From assembly GCA_021801255.1 (NCBI GenBank), contig JAJYYH010000037.1, positions 1 to 64,000 of the forward strand: a DNA stretch of 64,000 bases, read 5' to 3'. The notes under the pieces were generated by a model that was not told the DNA's origin, did no database searches, and saw only the letters and a list, made by a program, of their open reading frames with translations. Positions 34,777 to 42,703 of this stretch are shown here, in pieces. Source of the DNA: Pseudomonadota bacterium. Its GTDB lineage: Bacteria; Pseudomonadota; Alphaproteobacteria; Acetobacterales; Acetobacteraceae. Both the position numbers and the translations under genes were made by a program. How positions within the stretch are numbered: the stretch's first letter is position 1; each line of letters opens with the position of its first letter.

Positions 34777-35217
34777 TTACTGCACATAAATGCGGATTTC
34801 ACGCGCCGTGACGCCTTTTTCGGCGCGCGCCGCGACGGATATGTCATCGAATCGGATGCCGTCGCTCATCATCGCGTCCTCCAGCCGCAGCACGTCATAG
34901 GTGCCCTTTTCGATCGCGGCGCTGTCCTTGGCCGGATCGCCGGTTTCCGGCACGACGGTCACGACACGGTATTTCGCGTCAGGCTTGCGGGTTTGCGCCA
35001 TATCGAGAGCGTTTTTCAGCGCCGCGTCATAATTGATCGGCGTGCCATCGAAGCGGATGGCCACCAACGGCAAGGTACTGCCGGGTTTCAACGCCTCGGC
35101 GATGAGATCGGGTGGTGGTGGCTCGGGCTTGGCACCGAACGTCGTCTGGTCGATGATCTTGCAGCCGCCGGAAAGCAAGCCGAGCGCCGCGGCAAGCGCC
35201 AAGCAGCCGCGTTTCAT
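34777..35217 (-). CDS. Small lipoprotein coupled to the giant glycosyltransferase gene
   Basis: A 146-residue protein starting MKRGCLALAAALGLLSGGC, a lipoprotein signal with lipobox LSGGC. The mature part has no family I can name: LPLVAIRFDGTPINYDAALKNALDMAQ, YRVVTVVPETGDPAKD and EKGVTAREIRIYVQ suggest a small alpha/beta domain facing the periplasm. The ATG overlaps the stop of the glycosyltransferase gene as ATGA, without an independent ribosome site, so it is probably made by translational coupling. It may help export or place a glycan; that is inference. Confidence 0.72.
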   Translation of the reverse strand: MKRGCLALAAALGLLSGGCKIIDQTTFGAKPEPPPPDLIAEALKPGSTLPLVAIRFDGTPINYDAALKNALDMAQTRKPDAKYRVVTVVPETGDPAKDSAAIEKGTYDVLRLEDAMMSDGIRFDDISVAARAEKGVTAREIRIYVQ

Positions 35218-38200
35218 GGTCGGGCGCGGCGCCCCGTTCGGGGCGCGGCGGACACGGCGGCGCCCGGCCGCGACCGCTTCGGCTGGCTCTGCTCCGGAGC
35301 AAAACCAAGTGCCGCGCACATCGTCTGGCCGACAATTTGCGGGTGGTAGATCGCCTGCACCCGCGCCTTTGCGCGCGCCCCGACGCCTTGTGCGAGCATG
35401 GGTTGGGCGTGGATGGTGCGCATGAACAGCGCCGCCTCGCTGATATCGGGCTCGGCCCAGCTCTGCCCCTCGACCCCGGGATAGGCGTCGGGCGGGACCG
35501 GGACGGGCTGGTAGCTCACGAGAAAGGCGGTTTCGGGCGTGGCAAAATCATTGGTGCCGGAATAGGCGGTGAGGATCACCGGCTTGCCGAGCCACATGGC
35601 CTCCGCCGGGCCGCGCCCGAACCCCTCGGCGCGGTGCAGCGAGACAAAAGCATCCGCCGCCGCGATCAGGCTCACCAGCTCGGCACGATCGAGCGGCATG
35701 TCGCGGAGTTCGATGCGCCGGTCGGCGGCGAGATCGATAAGGCGCTGCCATTGCCGCGGCGCGCTCTCGCCACCCTGGGTCTTGATCAACAGCCGCACCG
35801 CTTCATCGCCCGAGGGGAACGCGCGGATGAAGGCCTCGACCACCGCTTCGGGGTTCTTGCGGCTGGCGTAGGAGCGGAAGTCGAACATGCAGAGAAAGAG
35901 GGTCGCCTGCGCCGTTAGCCCGAGCCCGGCGCGATCGAGCCATTCCGTCGGTTCGGGGAGGGTGATGGCGAGCGGCATGGCCCGTACCGGACGGAGCGCT
36001 TCGCGCGCGAAGGCCAGGGCCGCGAAGTGGCTCACCGCCCAGATCTCGTCAAAGAAGGAAAACGCGTGCCGCCAGCGGCGCGGCAGCGTCTCCAGCTCCC
36101 AGGCCCAGAAGCCGATGCTGCGCCCCGCCCGCACCCCGCGCCGGGCAAAAAAGCGCGCATCCTGAAATGCGGTATCGGCGTTGAGATGGACAAGGTGAAC
36201 CGCCGCCTCGATCCCGCCATCCGCCGCCGGCAAGGCCACGCCATCCGGGCCATGGAGCGTGCCCGTGGCGCGATCGAGCACGAGGAAATCACTGAAACCG
36301 ACGGCCAACAGGGCGGCCGCCGAGCCGCGCAGATCCTCCCCGCGTCCGGTGAGCGCGGACCACATCCCGCTCAGCAGCAGCCGGGTTTTCCGCGCGCCCG
36401 CGCGGCCGATCGAGCCCCAGCGCGAGGCTGGCGCAGCGGGGACAGAGAGGCCGGCGAGCGGCGTTCCGGCATAAGCCGCGCCGAAGTGCAGATCCGCCCA
36501 GTGGCGCAGCGCCGCCACGCCATCGGCGGCGCCGAGATCAATCCCGGCACGAAGATCGGCGCGCGCGGCATGGAGCATCTCGAGCGCCACCGGCAGGTCT
36601 GGATAGCGCGGCGATGGGCTGGCGAGAAAGGCCGGGAGCCGCGGATCACGAAGCGCTTCCGCAACCCCCGCTTCACCGGCACCCTCGCTCAGCAGCCAGT
36701 GGAGAAACCCCCAGGCGGCGCCGGGCTGATCGGGCGGAAACGCGGCGCGAAGATCGTCTCGTCCCTGCCAGATCGCCGCTTGCGCCGCGGTGAAGGCAAA
36801 GCCCGGACAGCCAAGCGCGCTGAGCGGGGCGCGCGGCGGCGTGGGCAGCAGGGCGCCGAGCGCGGTGGCGCCGTAAGAGGACAGATAATGCGTCTCACAC
36901 CAGCGCAGCAGCGCGGCAATACCCTCTTCCGTATCGAGATCGATCAGGGCGCGGAGATCGGCACGCGCGGCGTGGATCATTTCCAGAGCACGCGGCAATC
37001 GCGGGTGGCGTGGCGAGGCCTGGAGCAGAAAATCGGCGAGCCTCGGGTCGAGAACCATCGGATCGAGGCCGAGTTCGGCAAGGCCCTTGCTGAGCAGCCA
37101 GTGCAGATAGGCGACGGCGTCCTCCGGCGTGAACAGCGGAAACGCTTGCTGCAGATCGGGACGCATTTCCCAGATCGCGAGTTCGGCGCGGTTGAACGCG
37201 AGGCCAGGGCAGCCGATCTCGGTCGGTGCCATGAACCAGGCGCGGACCGTCGCGACCAGCGCCTCCGGCCAGTGATAACGCGCGGGGGCCACGAAGGCGA
37301 ACCACAGCCCGTGCGAGAGCCGCCCCACCCGCTCACTGGGAAACCGCTCGCGCGCCTCGGCGGCGCTGCCGGGGAGCGTGTGGCGACGGGTGAGCAGCAT
37401 CAATTCGCTGAGTGGCACATCCTGGTAGTGCCGCGAGAGTTCGGAAATCCGCGTCAGCTCGGCCTGCAACGCGGGGCTGAGCCGGGCGGGATCGATGAGA
37501 TCCTGGACCACCCCCTCGGTCAGCATCCAGGCCAGGAAATCCTGCACCTCGGCCGGGCTCGAGAGCGGAAAATGCCGCGCCAGATCGGCCCGCGCCTCCC
37601 AAGCAAGCGCCGCCTCACGCGGCAATCGCTGGGTGGCCGCGCCGAATTCCACAATAATATCCCCGCCCATCGCCGCGAGCGCGGCATCCGCCGGGCCGGA
37701 CCAGCTTTCCCCCGCGAGCGGCGGCCAGGGGGGCGGCGGCGGCGGCGACGGCGAGCTTGCCTCCCGCGCCGGCGGCGGCGCGGGCGCGAGGCGTACGGCG
37801 GCTGCGATGCTGCGCCCGTCGATGCCCTGCTCCCGGGCCTCGCTCGCGGCAAACCAGGCGAAATACTGCGCCTGCCCGGTTGGCGTGTAGATATCGAACA
37901 CGGCGCGCAAATCCGGCCGGTCGAGCCAGAGCTGATACATGAACCGCGTCATGACGATGCCGAGCGTGCCGGCAACCTCGTCGGGCGCATCGAAAAATTC
38001 CCCGGTGACGGTGATCGGCGCATCCGCGTCGAAGCGGCCCTCGTCGATCGCCCGAAGGATCCAGCGGCGCATCGCGTTCTCGATCGGACGGCCATCGGGG
38101 AAGGTGGCAAACCCGTAGCGCGCCGCGCGATAGCGCGCCCAGCCATTGCCCCGCACACGATCGCGGTAGCGCTCGACGAGATCTCCAAGCTCGCCGAGAT

Positions 38201-39035
38201 CGCGGCCATCGAAACGATCCTGATGGCGCGAGAAGAGGTTGGGATCATCGATGGCGAGGCCGCTGAAATGAAAGAAGACCAGCGTCACCCCGGCGGCCTG
38301 CCATGTGCCATCGGGCGCGCGGGAGATCGGCCGGTGCGCGAGGTTCCAATAGGCAACGTTGTAGCCGGGGTCACGCAAGATCAGGGTGCGCGGGACCAGG
38401 GCGGGCGCGAGGTCCATCCAGCGCTGATCGGTGAACATGTTGCCGGCGATATCGATCCGGCAATGGGCGATACAGCGCTCCGCCCACCAATCGAGCAACT
38501 GCCGCGTATCTCCATCGTCGTGGAGCGCGAGGAAGCCGAGGTTATAGACCCCCGATTTCATGATGGTGAGGTCGGATGGTTCCTTGCCATCCTGCAACGG
38601 CTTGAGAATATGCGGGGTGAGGACCATGGAGTCCCTGGCGAGGGCGGAAAAAGCCGCGCGCAGCGGCGCCAGCAGCAGGATATCGGGGTCGAGATAGCAG
38701 AGTTCGGTAAACCCCCGCTCGGCCATGAGATAGCGAAAGGCGAAAGGTTTCAGCGCGGTATTGAACTCAAGGACATTGTACCAGAACCGCATGTTGCGGA
38801 AATCCGCCATCTCGAGGACGGCGCAGTCGATAATCTCGGCGGCGAGGTCGAGGCCGGGAAAGCGGCGCGGCGTATCGGCGAGGACGATGAAACGTGCGAC
38901 CTCGGGGTGGATTTCCCGCACCGATTGCATCAGCGTCGCGGCCAGGGCGATGTAGTTGGCCGAGGCGATGGTGAACACCGCGCGGCGTGGGATCGCGCCG
39001 CCGCTTCCTGCTCCGCCCTGGCGGCGCCCGCTCAT
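35214..39035 (-). CDS. 1273-residue protein with two glycosyltransferase domains and internal repeats
   Basis: Residues about 15-300 form a GT-A type domain with the metal site YLDPDILLL near 115-121 and WYNVLEFNTALKPFAFRYLM. Residues about 905-1245 form a GT4-like GT-B domain: GFWAWELETLPRRW, FDEIWAVSHFAALAFA, FDFRSYASRKNPEAVVEAF and HRAEGFGRGPAEAMWLGKPVI. Between them are about six copies of an R-x-DL-x(n)-W module, starting near 373, 482, 625, 691, 759 and 825. Copies 3-4 and 5-6 lie in two direct repeats of about 130 residues (about 605-735 and 738-865). A Pro-rich linker lies near 418-440. It probably builds a surface glycan. Confidence 0.8.
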   Translation of the reverse strand: MSGRRQGGAGSGGAIPRRAVFTIASANYIALAATLMQSVREIHPEVARFIVLADTPRRFPGLDLAAEIIDCAVLEMADFRNMRFWYNVLEFNTALKPFAFRYLMAERGFTELCYLDPDILLLAPLRAAFSALARDSMVLTPHILKPLQDGKEPSDLTIMKSGVYNLGFLALHDDGDTRQLLDWWAERCIAHCRIDIAGNMFTDQRWMDLAPALVPRTLILRDPGYNVAYWNLAHRPISRAPDGTWQAAGVTLVFFHFSGLAIDDPNLFSRHQDRFDGRDLGELGDLVERYRDRVRGNGWARYRAARYGFATFPDGRPIENAMRRWILRAIDEGRFDADAPITVTGEFFDAPDEVAGTLGIVMTRFMYQLWLDRPDLRAVFDIYTPTGQAQYFAWFAASEAREQGIDGRSIAAAVRLAPAPPPAREASSPSPPPPPPWPPLAGESWSGPADAALAAMGGDIIVEFGAATQRLPREAALAWEARADLARHFPLSSPAEVQDFLAWMLTEGVVQDLIDPARLSPALQAELTRISELSRHYQDVPLSELMLLTRRHTLPGSAAEARERFPSERVGRLSHGLWFAFVAPARYHWPEALVATVRAWFMAPTEIGCPGLAFNRAELAIWEMRPDLQQAFPLFTPEDAVAYLHWLLSKGLAELGLDPMVLDPRLADFLLQASPRHPRLPRALEMIHAARADLRALIDLDTEEGIAALLRWCETHYLSSYGATALGALLPTPPRAPLSALGCPGFAFTAAQAAIWQGRDDLRAAFPPDQPGAAWGFLHWLLSEGAGEAGVAEALRDPRLPAFLASPSPRYPDLPVALEMLHAARADLRAGIDLGAADGVAALRHWADLHFGAAYAGTPLAGLSVPAAPASRWGSIGRAGARKTRLLLSGMWSALTGRGEDLRGSAAALLAVGFSDFLVLDRATGTLHGPDGVALPAADGGIEAAVHLVHLNADTAFQDARFFARRGVRAGRSIGFWAWELETLPRRWRHAFSFFDEIWAVSHFAALAFAREALRPVRAMPLAITLPEPTEWLDRAGLGLTAQATLFLCMFDFRSYASRKNPEAVVEAFIRAFPSGDEAVRLLIKTQGGESAPRQWQRLIDLAADRRIELRDMPLDRAELVSLIAAADAFVSLHRAEGFGRGPAEAMWLGKPVILTAYSGTNDFATPETAFLVSYQPVPVPPDAYPGVEGQSWAEPDISEAALFMRTIHAQPMLAQGVGARAKARVQAIYHPQIVGQTMCAALGFAPEQSQPKRSRPGAAVSAAPRTGRRARP

Positions 39036-40855
39036 TCGCCCGAGAGATCCCGCCGCCGCCGGTCGAGCTCCTCGCTGTAGCGGCGCAGCGCGTATTGCTC
39101 GGTGAGCAAGCCGATCACCCGGCGCGACTCGCGATTATCGACCACGGCGAGAGCGTCGCTTTCCGACTGCTCGAAAGCGCTGATGGCATCCTTCACGCTC
39201 ATCTGCGGCAGCAGGAACTGATCGGTATAGTGCAGGGCCTCGCCAACCTGGCTGATATTGGCGTCCACCGCGTGGGCCTCGGCGACCTGGACGATGCCGG
39301 CATAGCGATCCGACTGATCGACCACCACCACGCGCTGCTCGGCGCCGAGGGGAAAATCTCGGCGGAAACTGGCGATCGGGGTATCGGCGCGAACGGTGCG
39401 CACCTCGCGCCGCATCATCCGCCCGACGGTGAGATTGCGCATCCAGCCGACATCGACGGCGCTGCGGATCGCCTCGCCGCGCAGATGGAAGCGCCAGGTC
39501 GCGAAGGAATAGCCAAACGTGCGCCGCACGGTCAGCGCCGAGACCACCGAGGCGGCGAGCACCGCGATGGTGAGCGGCAGGCTGCCGGTACTTTCGAGCG
39601 CGAGAAAAGCCATCGTCAGCGGCCCGCCGACAATTGCCGTCGCCAGCCCGCTCATCCCCACCACCGCGCAGACGACGCCGGGCAGCATCGGGCTCACCGT
39701 CACCGCCGCCAGGACCGCGGCAAACAGCTTGCCCAGCATGCCGCCGAGAAAGAGTGAGGCGAAGAACAAGCCGCCGCGAAACCCCGAGCCGATCGAGATC
39801 GTCGTCGCCAACGCCTTGAGCACGACCAGCAAAGCGAGAAACTGGAGCGAATAGGGCGCGTTGATGCCGAGATGCAGCGCCGCGTGGCCGGAGGAAAGAA
39901 TCTGTGGCGTGATCAACGCCATCAGCCCGAGCAACAATCCACCCACCGCCGGGCGCAGCCAGGGAGGCACCCGGCTCTTGCGGAACAATTCCTCGGTGAG
40001 CGTCACCGCGCGCATGATGGCAATGCCGAGCAGGGCGCAGATCATGCCGAGCGCCAGCACCGGCACATAGTCGAAAGGCGGAATATTGCTCGGCAGGATC
40101 AGGTCGAACCCGCCAGTGTCGCCGAGCAGCCAACGATCGACGGCGATTGCGGCGATCGAGGCGGCGACCACCGGGGCCAAGGTCGCGATCGAATACGTGC
40201 CGATGACCAGCTCGAAGGCATAGAAGGCGCCGGTGAGCGGGGCGTTGAATGCCGCCCCGATGGCCCCGGCGGCGCCGCACCCGACGAGCAGGCGGAGATC
40301 GTTGCGCCGCACCCGGAAACTACGACCGAGACGCGAGCCGAAGGCGGCGCCGATCTGGGTATAGCCCGCCTCGAGCCCGACCGAAGCGCCGACGCCGTTG
40401 GAAAAAATCGTTTGCAGCGTCACGATGACGCTATCACTGAGCGACATGCGCCCGCCATAGAGCGCATTGGCCTCGATCGCATCGACGGCGCGGCGTGGCC
40501 AGAAACGCGCGATGACGAGGCCGGCCAAGCCAAACGCGAGCCCGCCGATGCTCGGCACCAGAACGGCGCGGCCGCGATCGAGCGCATTCATCCCGCTCAG
40601 CCGCTCATGCCCATAGAGCAGAAACAGCAGGCGGTGCATCTCGAGCGTCGTGACATTCATGATCACGACGAGAAGCCCGGCGGCGCAGCCGACCAGGGCG
40701 GCAAGCAGGACGAGCCAGAGTTCGTCGGCGCGGACGAGGGCGCGGAGCGTTTGCGGCGCATGGAGAACGATCTCGCCCCATTGCCGGCGCGAACGCGCCA
40801 CGGGACCACGGACCCGGCGTGTCGCGGTGCGAATAGCACTCGGGAATACGCTCAC
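39032..40855 (-). CDS. ClC-family chloride channel/transporter with CBS domains
   Basis: A 607-residue ClC protein: about ten membrane helices (45-435) followed by two CBS motifs (about 475-600). The gating Glu is Glu162 in GLEAGYTQ, and NAPLTGAFYAFEL fits helix H-I. Other filter motifs differ: GSGIP is replaced by PRRAV-like sequence, GxFxP ends in Ala (GGLFFA), and the inner proton-site Glu aligns with Leu. Selectivity is therefore uncertain. The start is GTG at 40855 with AGGGGA upstream. The stop overlaps the glycosyltransferase start as ATGA. Confidence 0.85.
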   Translation of the reverse strand: MSVFPSAIRTATRRVRGPVARSRRQWGEIVLHAPQTLRALVRADELWLVLLAALVGCAAGLLVVIMNVTTLEMHRLLFLLYGHERLSGMNALDRGRAVLVPSIGGLAFGLAGLVIARFWPRRAVDAIEANALYGGRMSLSDSVIVTLQTIFSNGVGASVGLEAGYTQIGAAFGSRLGRSFRVRRNDLRLLVGCGAAGAIGAAFNAPLTGAFYAFELVIGTYSIATLAPVVAASIAAIAVDRWLLGDTGGFDLILPSNIPPFDYVPVLALGMICALLGIAIMRAVTLTEELFRKSRVPPWLRPAVGGLLLGLMALITPQILSSGHAALHLGINAPYSLQFLALLVVLKALATTISIGSGFRGGLFFASLFLGGMLGKLFAAVLAAVTVSPMLPGVVCAVVGMSGLATAIVGGPLTMAFLALESTGSLPLTIAVLAASVVSALTVRRTFGYSFATWRFHLRGEAIRSAVDVGWMRNLTVGRMMRREVRTVRADTPIASFRRDFPLGAEQRVVVVDQSDRYAGIVQVAEAHAVDANISQVGEALHYTDQFLLPQMSVKDAISAFEQSESDALAVVDNRESRRVIGLLTEQYALRRYSEELDRRRRDLSGE

Positions 40856-40912
40856 GGTATCCCCTCACGGCGTCCCCGAAGGAGTAACCCCAGGGGGACG
40901 GCGCTCAGGTCA

Positions 40913-40951
40913 GGCGGGTGGCGTCGAGGAAAAGACGCCACGCCACCCGCC
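40913..40951 (-). promoter_or_regulatory. Palindrome with two exclusive folds in the ClC leader
   Basis: GGCGGGTGGCGT (40913-40924) pairs with ACGCCACCCGCC (40940-40951). Alternatively GTGGCGTC (40918-40925) pairs with GACGCCAC (40934-40941). The two folds share bases and exclude each other, as in attenuators or riboswitches. It lies about 60 bases before the ClC GTG. I cannot match it to a known riboswitch. It could also be a protein operator. Confidence 0.4.
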
Positions 40952-41170
40952 CTGAGGAAAACCAACCGCATCCCCGAACTGTCTCTGAAAGAGGTAAATA
41001 CTGTCTTGCTGGCCTGATCCAACGCGACGAATCAGGCGTTTTCGTGACCGCCCTCAAATCGCCTCTGCTCGAGCCTCTAGCCCGCTGGCGCGGGCCGCGC
41101 AATTGGCCGCGCGACAATTCTTTACCTGCTTCGCCGCAATGCGCCGGCCAGGTGCAAAAATGCCGCAGCA

Positions 41171-41192
41171 CCCCGGCGCGGCAACGCCGGGG
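41171..41192 (-). terminator. Terminator of the hsp20-DUF1150 operon
   Basis: CCCCGGCG and CGCCGGGG form a perfect 8-bp stem around a 6-base loop just past the DUF1150 stop. On the minus strand a TTTTT run follows about ten bases later. Confidence 0.55.
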
Positions 41193-41202
41193 CCGGGGCG
41201 GG

Positions 41203-41463
41203 CTACTGGATCGAAATCGGCATCATCTCGTGCTCGACAATCGCCGCGATCGCTGTCTCATGGCTGGGGGCCACGGCCAGCGGTTGACCATCCGCCCCGT
41301 GGATGGCAAAGGCCGGGCTCCCCTCGACCAGAACCGGCCTCACATAGGCGATCTGCGAGAGGCCGAGGCGGGCAAATTCAATCGGCGAGAGATGCCGAAT
41401 ATCATGCCGGATCACCGCCACGGCCTCGGCCGTCTCATGGGTGGATCCTGGATCCTTGTTCAT
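41203..41463 (-). CDS. DUF1150 family protein
   Basis: An 86-residue protein: IRHLSPIEFARLGLSQIAYVRPV, then AFAIHGADGQPLAVAPSHETAIAA, features of DUF1150, a small alphaproteobacterial family commonly encoded with small heat shock proteins. No function is established. It lies 87 bases after the hsp20 stop on the same strand, so it is probably cotranscribed and heat induced. A GC-rich terminator follows. Confidence 0.85.
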   Translation of the reverse strand: MNKDPGSTHETAEAVAVIRHDIRHLSPIEFARLGLSQIAYVRPVLVEGSPAFAIHGADGQPLAVAPSHETAIAAIVEHEMMPISIQ

Positions 41464-41550
41464 CGTTCTCTACTCCTCAATTCAGGGGGCACGCGCAATC
41501 AGCCATGCCCAGAACCTCTCTTGCAGCTCCCGTTCTCGCGCCGGCGGGGG

Positions 41551-42018
41551 TTACTCCGGCTCCGTTGCCGCAGGCACGTCCCCGGCGGGCTGGCCGATAC
41601 GACCGGAGGGCTGGCCGATACGAATAGTGCGCACCCGGCTTTCCGCTTGCGGGCGGGCGAGGTCGATATGCAACAGGCCGTTATCAAGCCAAGCGGCCCG
41701 TACCTCGATCCCCTCGGCCAGCACAAAGGCGCGCTGGAACTGCCGCGCGGCGATGCCGCGATGCAGGAACACCCGTCCCTCCGTCTCCTCATTCTGGTGG
41801 CCTTGGATCACCAATTGGTTATCTTCGACGGTAATCTGGAGGTCGTTCATGCCGAACCCGGCAACCGCCAGCGTGATACGCAGTTCCTGCGGCCCGGTCT
41901 GCTCGATATTGTATGGCGGATAACCATCGGCGCCGGATTTGCGCGCGCGCTCGAGCAATTGCTCAAGATGATCGAAGCCGAGAAATAGTGGCGAGGTAAA
42001 CATACGCTGCATCATCAT
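41551..42018 (-). CDS. Small heat shock protein Hsp20 (IbpA-like)
   Basis: A 155-residue alpha-crystallin protein. N-terminus FLGFDHLEQLLERA is typical of alphaproteobacterial class A Hsp20. The core domain runs YPPYNIEQTGPQELRITLAVAGF, DLQITVEDNQLVIQG and GRVFLHRGIAARQFQRAFVLA. The C-terminal tail carries two near-identical IGQPxGRIGQPAG segments where the I-x-I motif would sit (VRTIRIG). It holds unfolding proteins for refolding. Upstream are a ROSE-like RNA thermometer and a candidate RpoH promoter. Confidence 0.92.
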   Translation of the reverse strand: MMMQRMFTSPLFLGFDHLEQLLERARKSGADGYPPYNIEQTGPQELRITLAVAGFGMNDLQITVEDNQLVIQGHQNEETEGRVFLHRGIAARQFQRAFVLAEGIEVRAAWLDNGLLHIDLARPQAESRVRTIRIGQPSGRIGQPAGDVPAATEPE

Positions 42019-42069
42019 GCCTCCTCCTTGGAGCGAAGCGGGTACTGGAACCCATTACAGCGTTCCAGC
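42019..42069 (-). promoter_or_regulatory. ROSE-like RNA thermometer in hsp20 leader
   Basis: In the minus-strand RNA, CTGGAAC/GTTCCAG (42062-42068 with 42045-42051) forms a 7-bp hairpin. The next hairpin (42039 to 42019) pairs GCUUC with GAGGC and CGCU-side bases with the GGAGG ribosome site, leaving one bulged G inside UCGCU. UYGCU with a bulged G opposite the Shine-Dalgarno is the hallmark of ROSE elements, which melt on heating. It ends directly at the ATG. Confidence 0.72.
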
Positions 42070-42076
42070 AGACCTT

Positions 42077-42105
42077 ATTTTGGTCACGGCGGCCGCGGTT
42101 ACAAG
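42077..42105 (-). promoter_or_regulatory. Putative RpoH (heat shock) promoter
   Basis: On the minus strand CTTG (42105-42102), an 18-base spacer and CCAAAAT (42083-42077) resemble alphaproteobacterial sigma32 promoters. Transcription would begin near 42070, just where the ROSE-like hairpins start. It overlaps the divergent def promoter region. Confidence 0.45.
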
Positions 42106-42155
42106 AGGCCGGGACCGGCGCCCAGGCTCTGGAAACCTCTCGCCGCGCGCGATAT

Positions 42156-42698
42156 ATGGCGCCCATGCAGCGTTTAGCCACCGCCCCGCTTTCCATCATC
42201 ATCGCCCCCGATCCGCGGCTCAAGGCGCGCGCGCGGGTGGTGCGCGCCGAGGATCGCGCGACGCTCCCCCCCCTGATCGAGGGCATGTTCGCAGCGATGT
42301 ATGCGGCGCCGGGCATCGGCCTTGCCGCGCCCCAGGTCGGCGTCTCGCTCCGCCTCCTGGTGATCGATCTCCAGCCCGAGGACAAACCTGCCCCACTCGT
42401 GCTGATCAACCCCGAAATCCTCGCCACGAGCGAGGAACGCGTGACCCGCGAGGAGGGTTGTCTTTCCCTGCCCAATCAATATGCCGATATCACCCGCCCC
42501 GCCCGGGTCAGCGTGCGCTACAGCGATCTCGCGGGGGCCGCGCGGCAGATCGCCGCCGAAGGTCTGCTCGCCGCCTGCCTGCAACATGAGATCGACCACC
42601 TGAATGGCATTCTCTTCATCGATCATCTCTCGCCGCTCAAGCGCAACATGATCCTGCGCCGCCTTGCCAAGGAGCAGCGTCAGAAAGCCGCGGGCTGA
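42156..42698 (+). CDS. def: Peptide deformylase
   Basis: A 180-residue metalloenzyme removing formyl from nascent proteins. All three motifs are present: GIGLAAPQVG, EEGCLSLP and HEIDHLNGILFIDHL, giving Cys and two His metal ligands. Start could be ATG 42156 or 42165; neither has a strong ribosome site. It starts the def-fmt-truA series and is divergent from hsp20. fmt begins six bases after the stop. Confidence 0.94.
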   Translation: MAPMQRLATAPLSIIIAPDPRLKARARVVRAEDRATLPPLIEGMFAAMYAAPGIGLAAPQVGVSLRLLVIDLQPEDKPAPLVLINPEILATSEERVTREEGCLSLPNQYADITRPARVSVRYSDLAGAARQIAAEGLLAACLQHEIDHLNGILFIDHLSPLKRNMILRRLAKEQRQKAAG

Positions 42699-42703
42699 AG
42701 ACG

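Larger units (their letters stand above)
40856..41202 (-). other. 347-base gene-free region upstream of the ClC gene
   Basis: No coding sequence is supported. It contains, from left to right, the ClC leader with stems GTCCCC/GGGGAC, a long imperfect palindrome (40913-40951), a 6-bp stem CCTGAT/ATCAGG (41013-41036) followed by CGTTTTCG, and the terminator of the DUF1150 gene. Confidence 0.6.

Noticed and set aside
36027-39080. A 1017-codon open frame on the plus strand opposite the giant glycosyltransferase gene
   Set aside because: It is antisense to a gene with recognisable domains; long antisense frames are usual in very GC-rich DNA. The translation shows no domain and is Arg/Gly/Ala-rich.
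40856-41000. Fluoride (crcB) or other known riboswitch before the ClC gene
   Set aside because: The conserved crcB landmarks were not found, and the ClC is not of the fluoride-exporter type by motif. Kept only as an unexplained structured leader.
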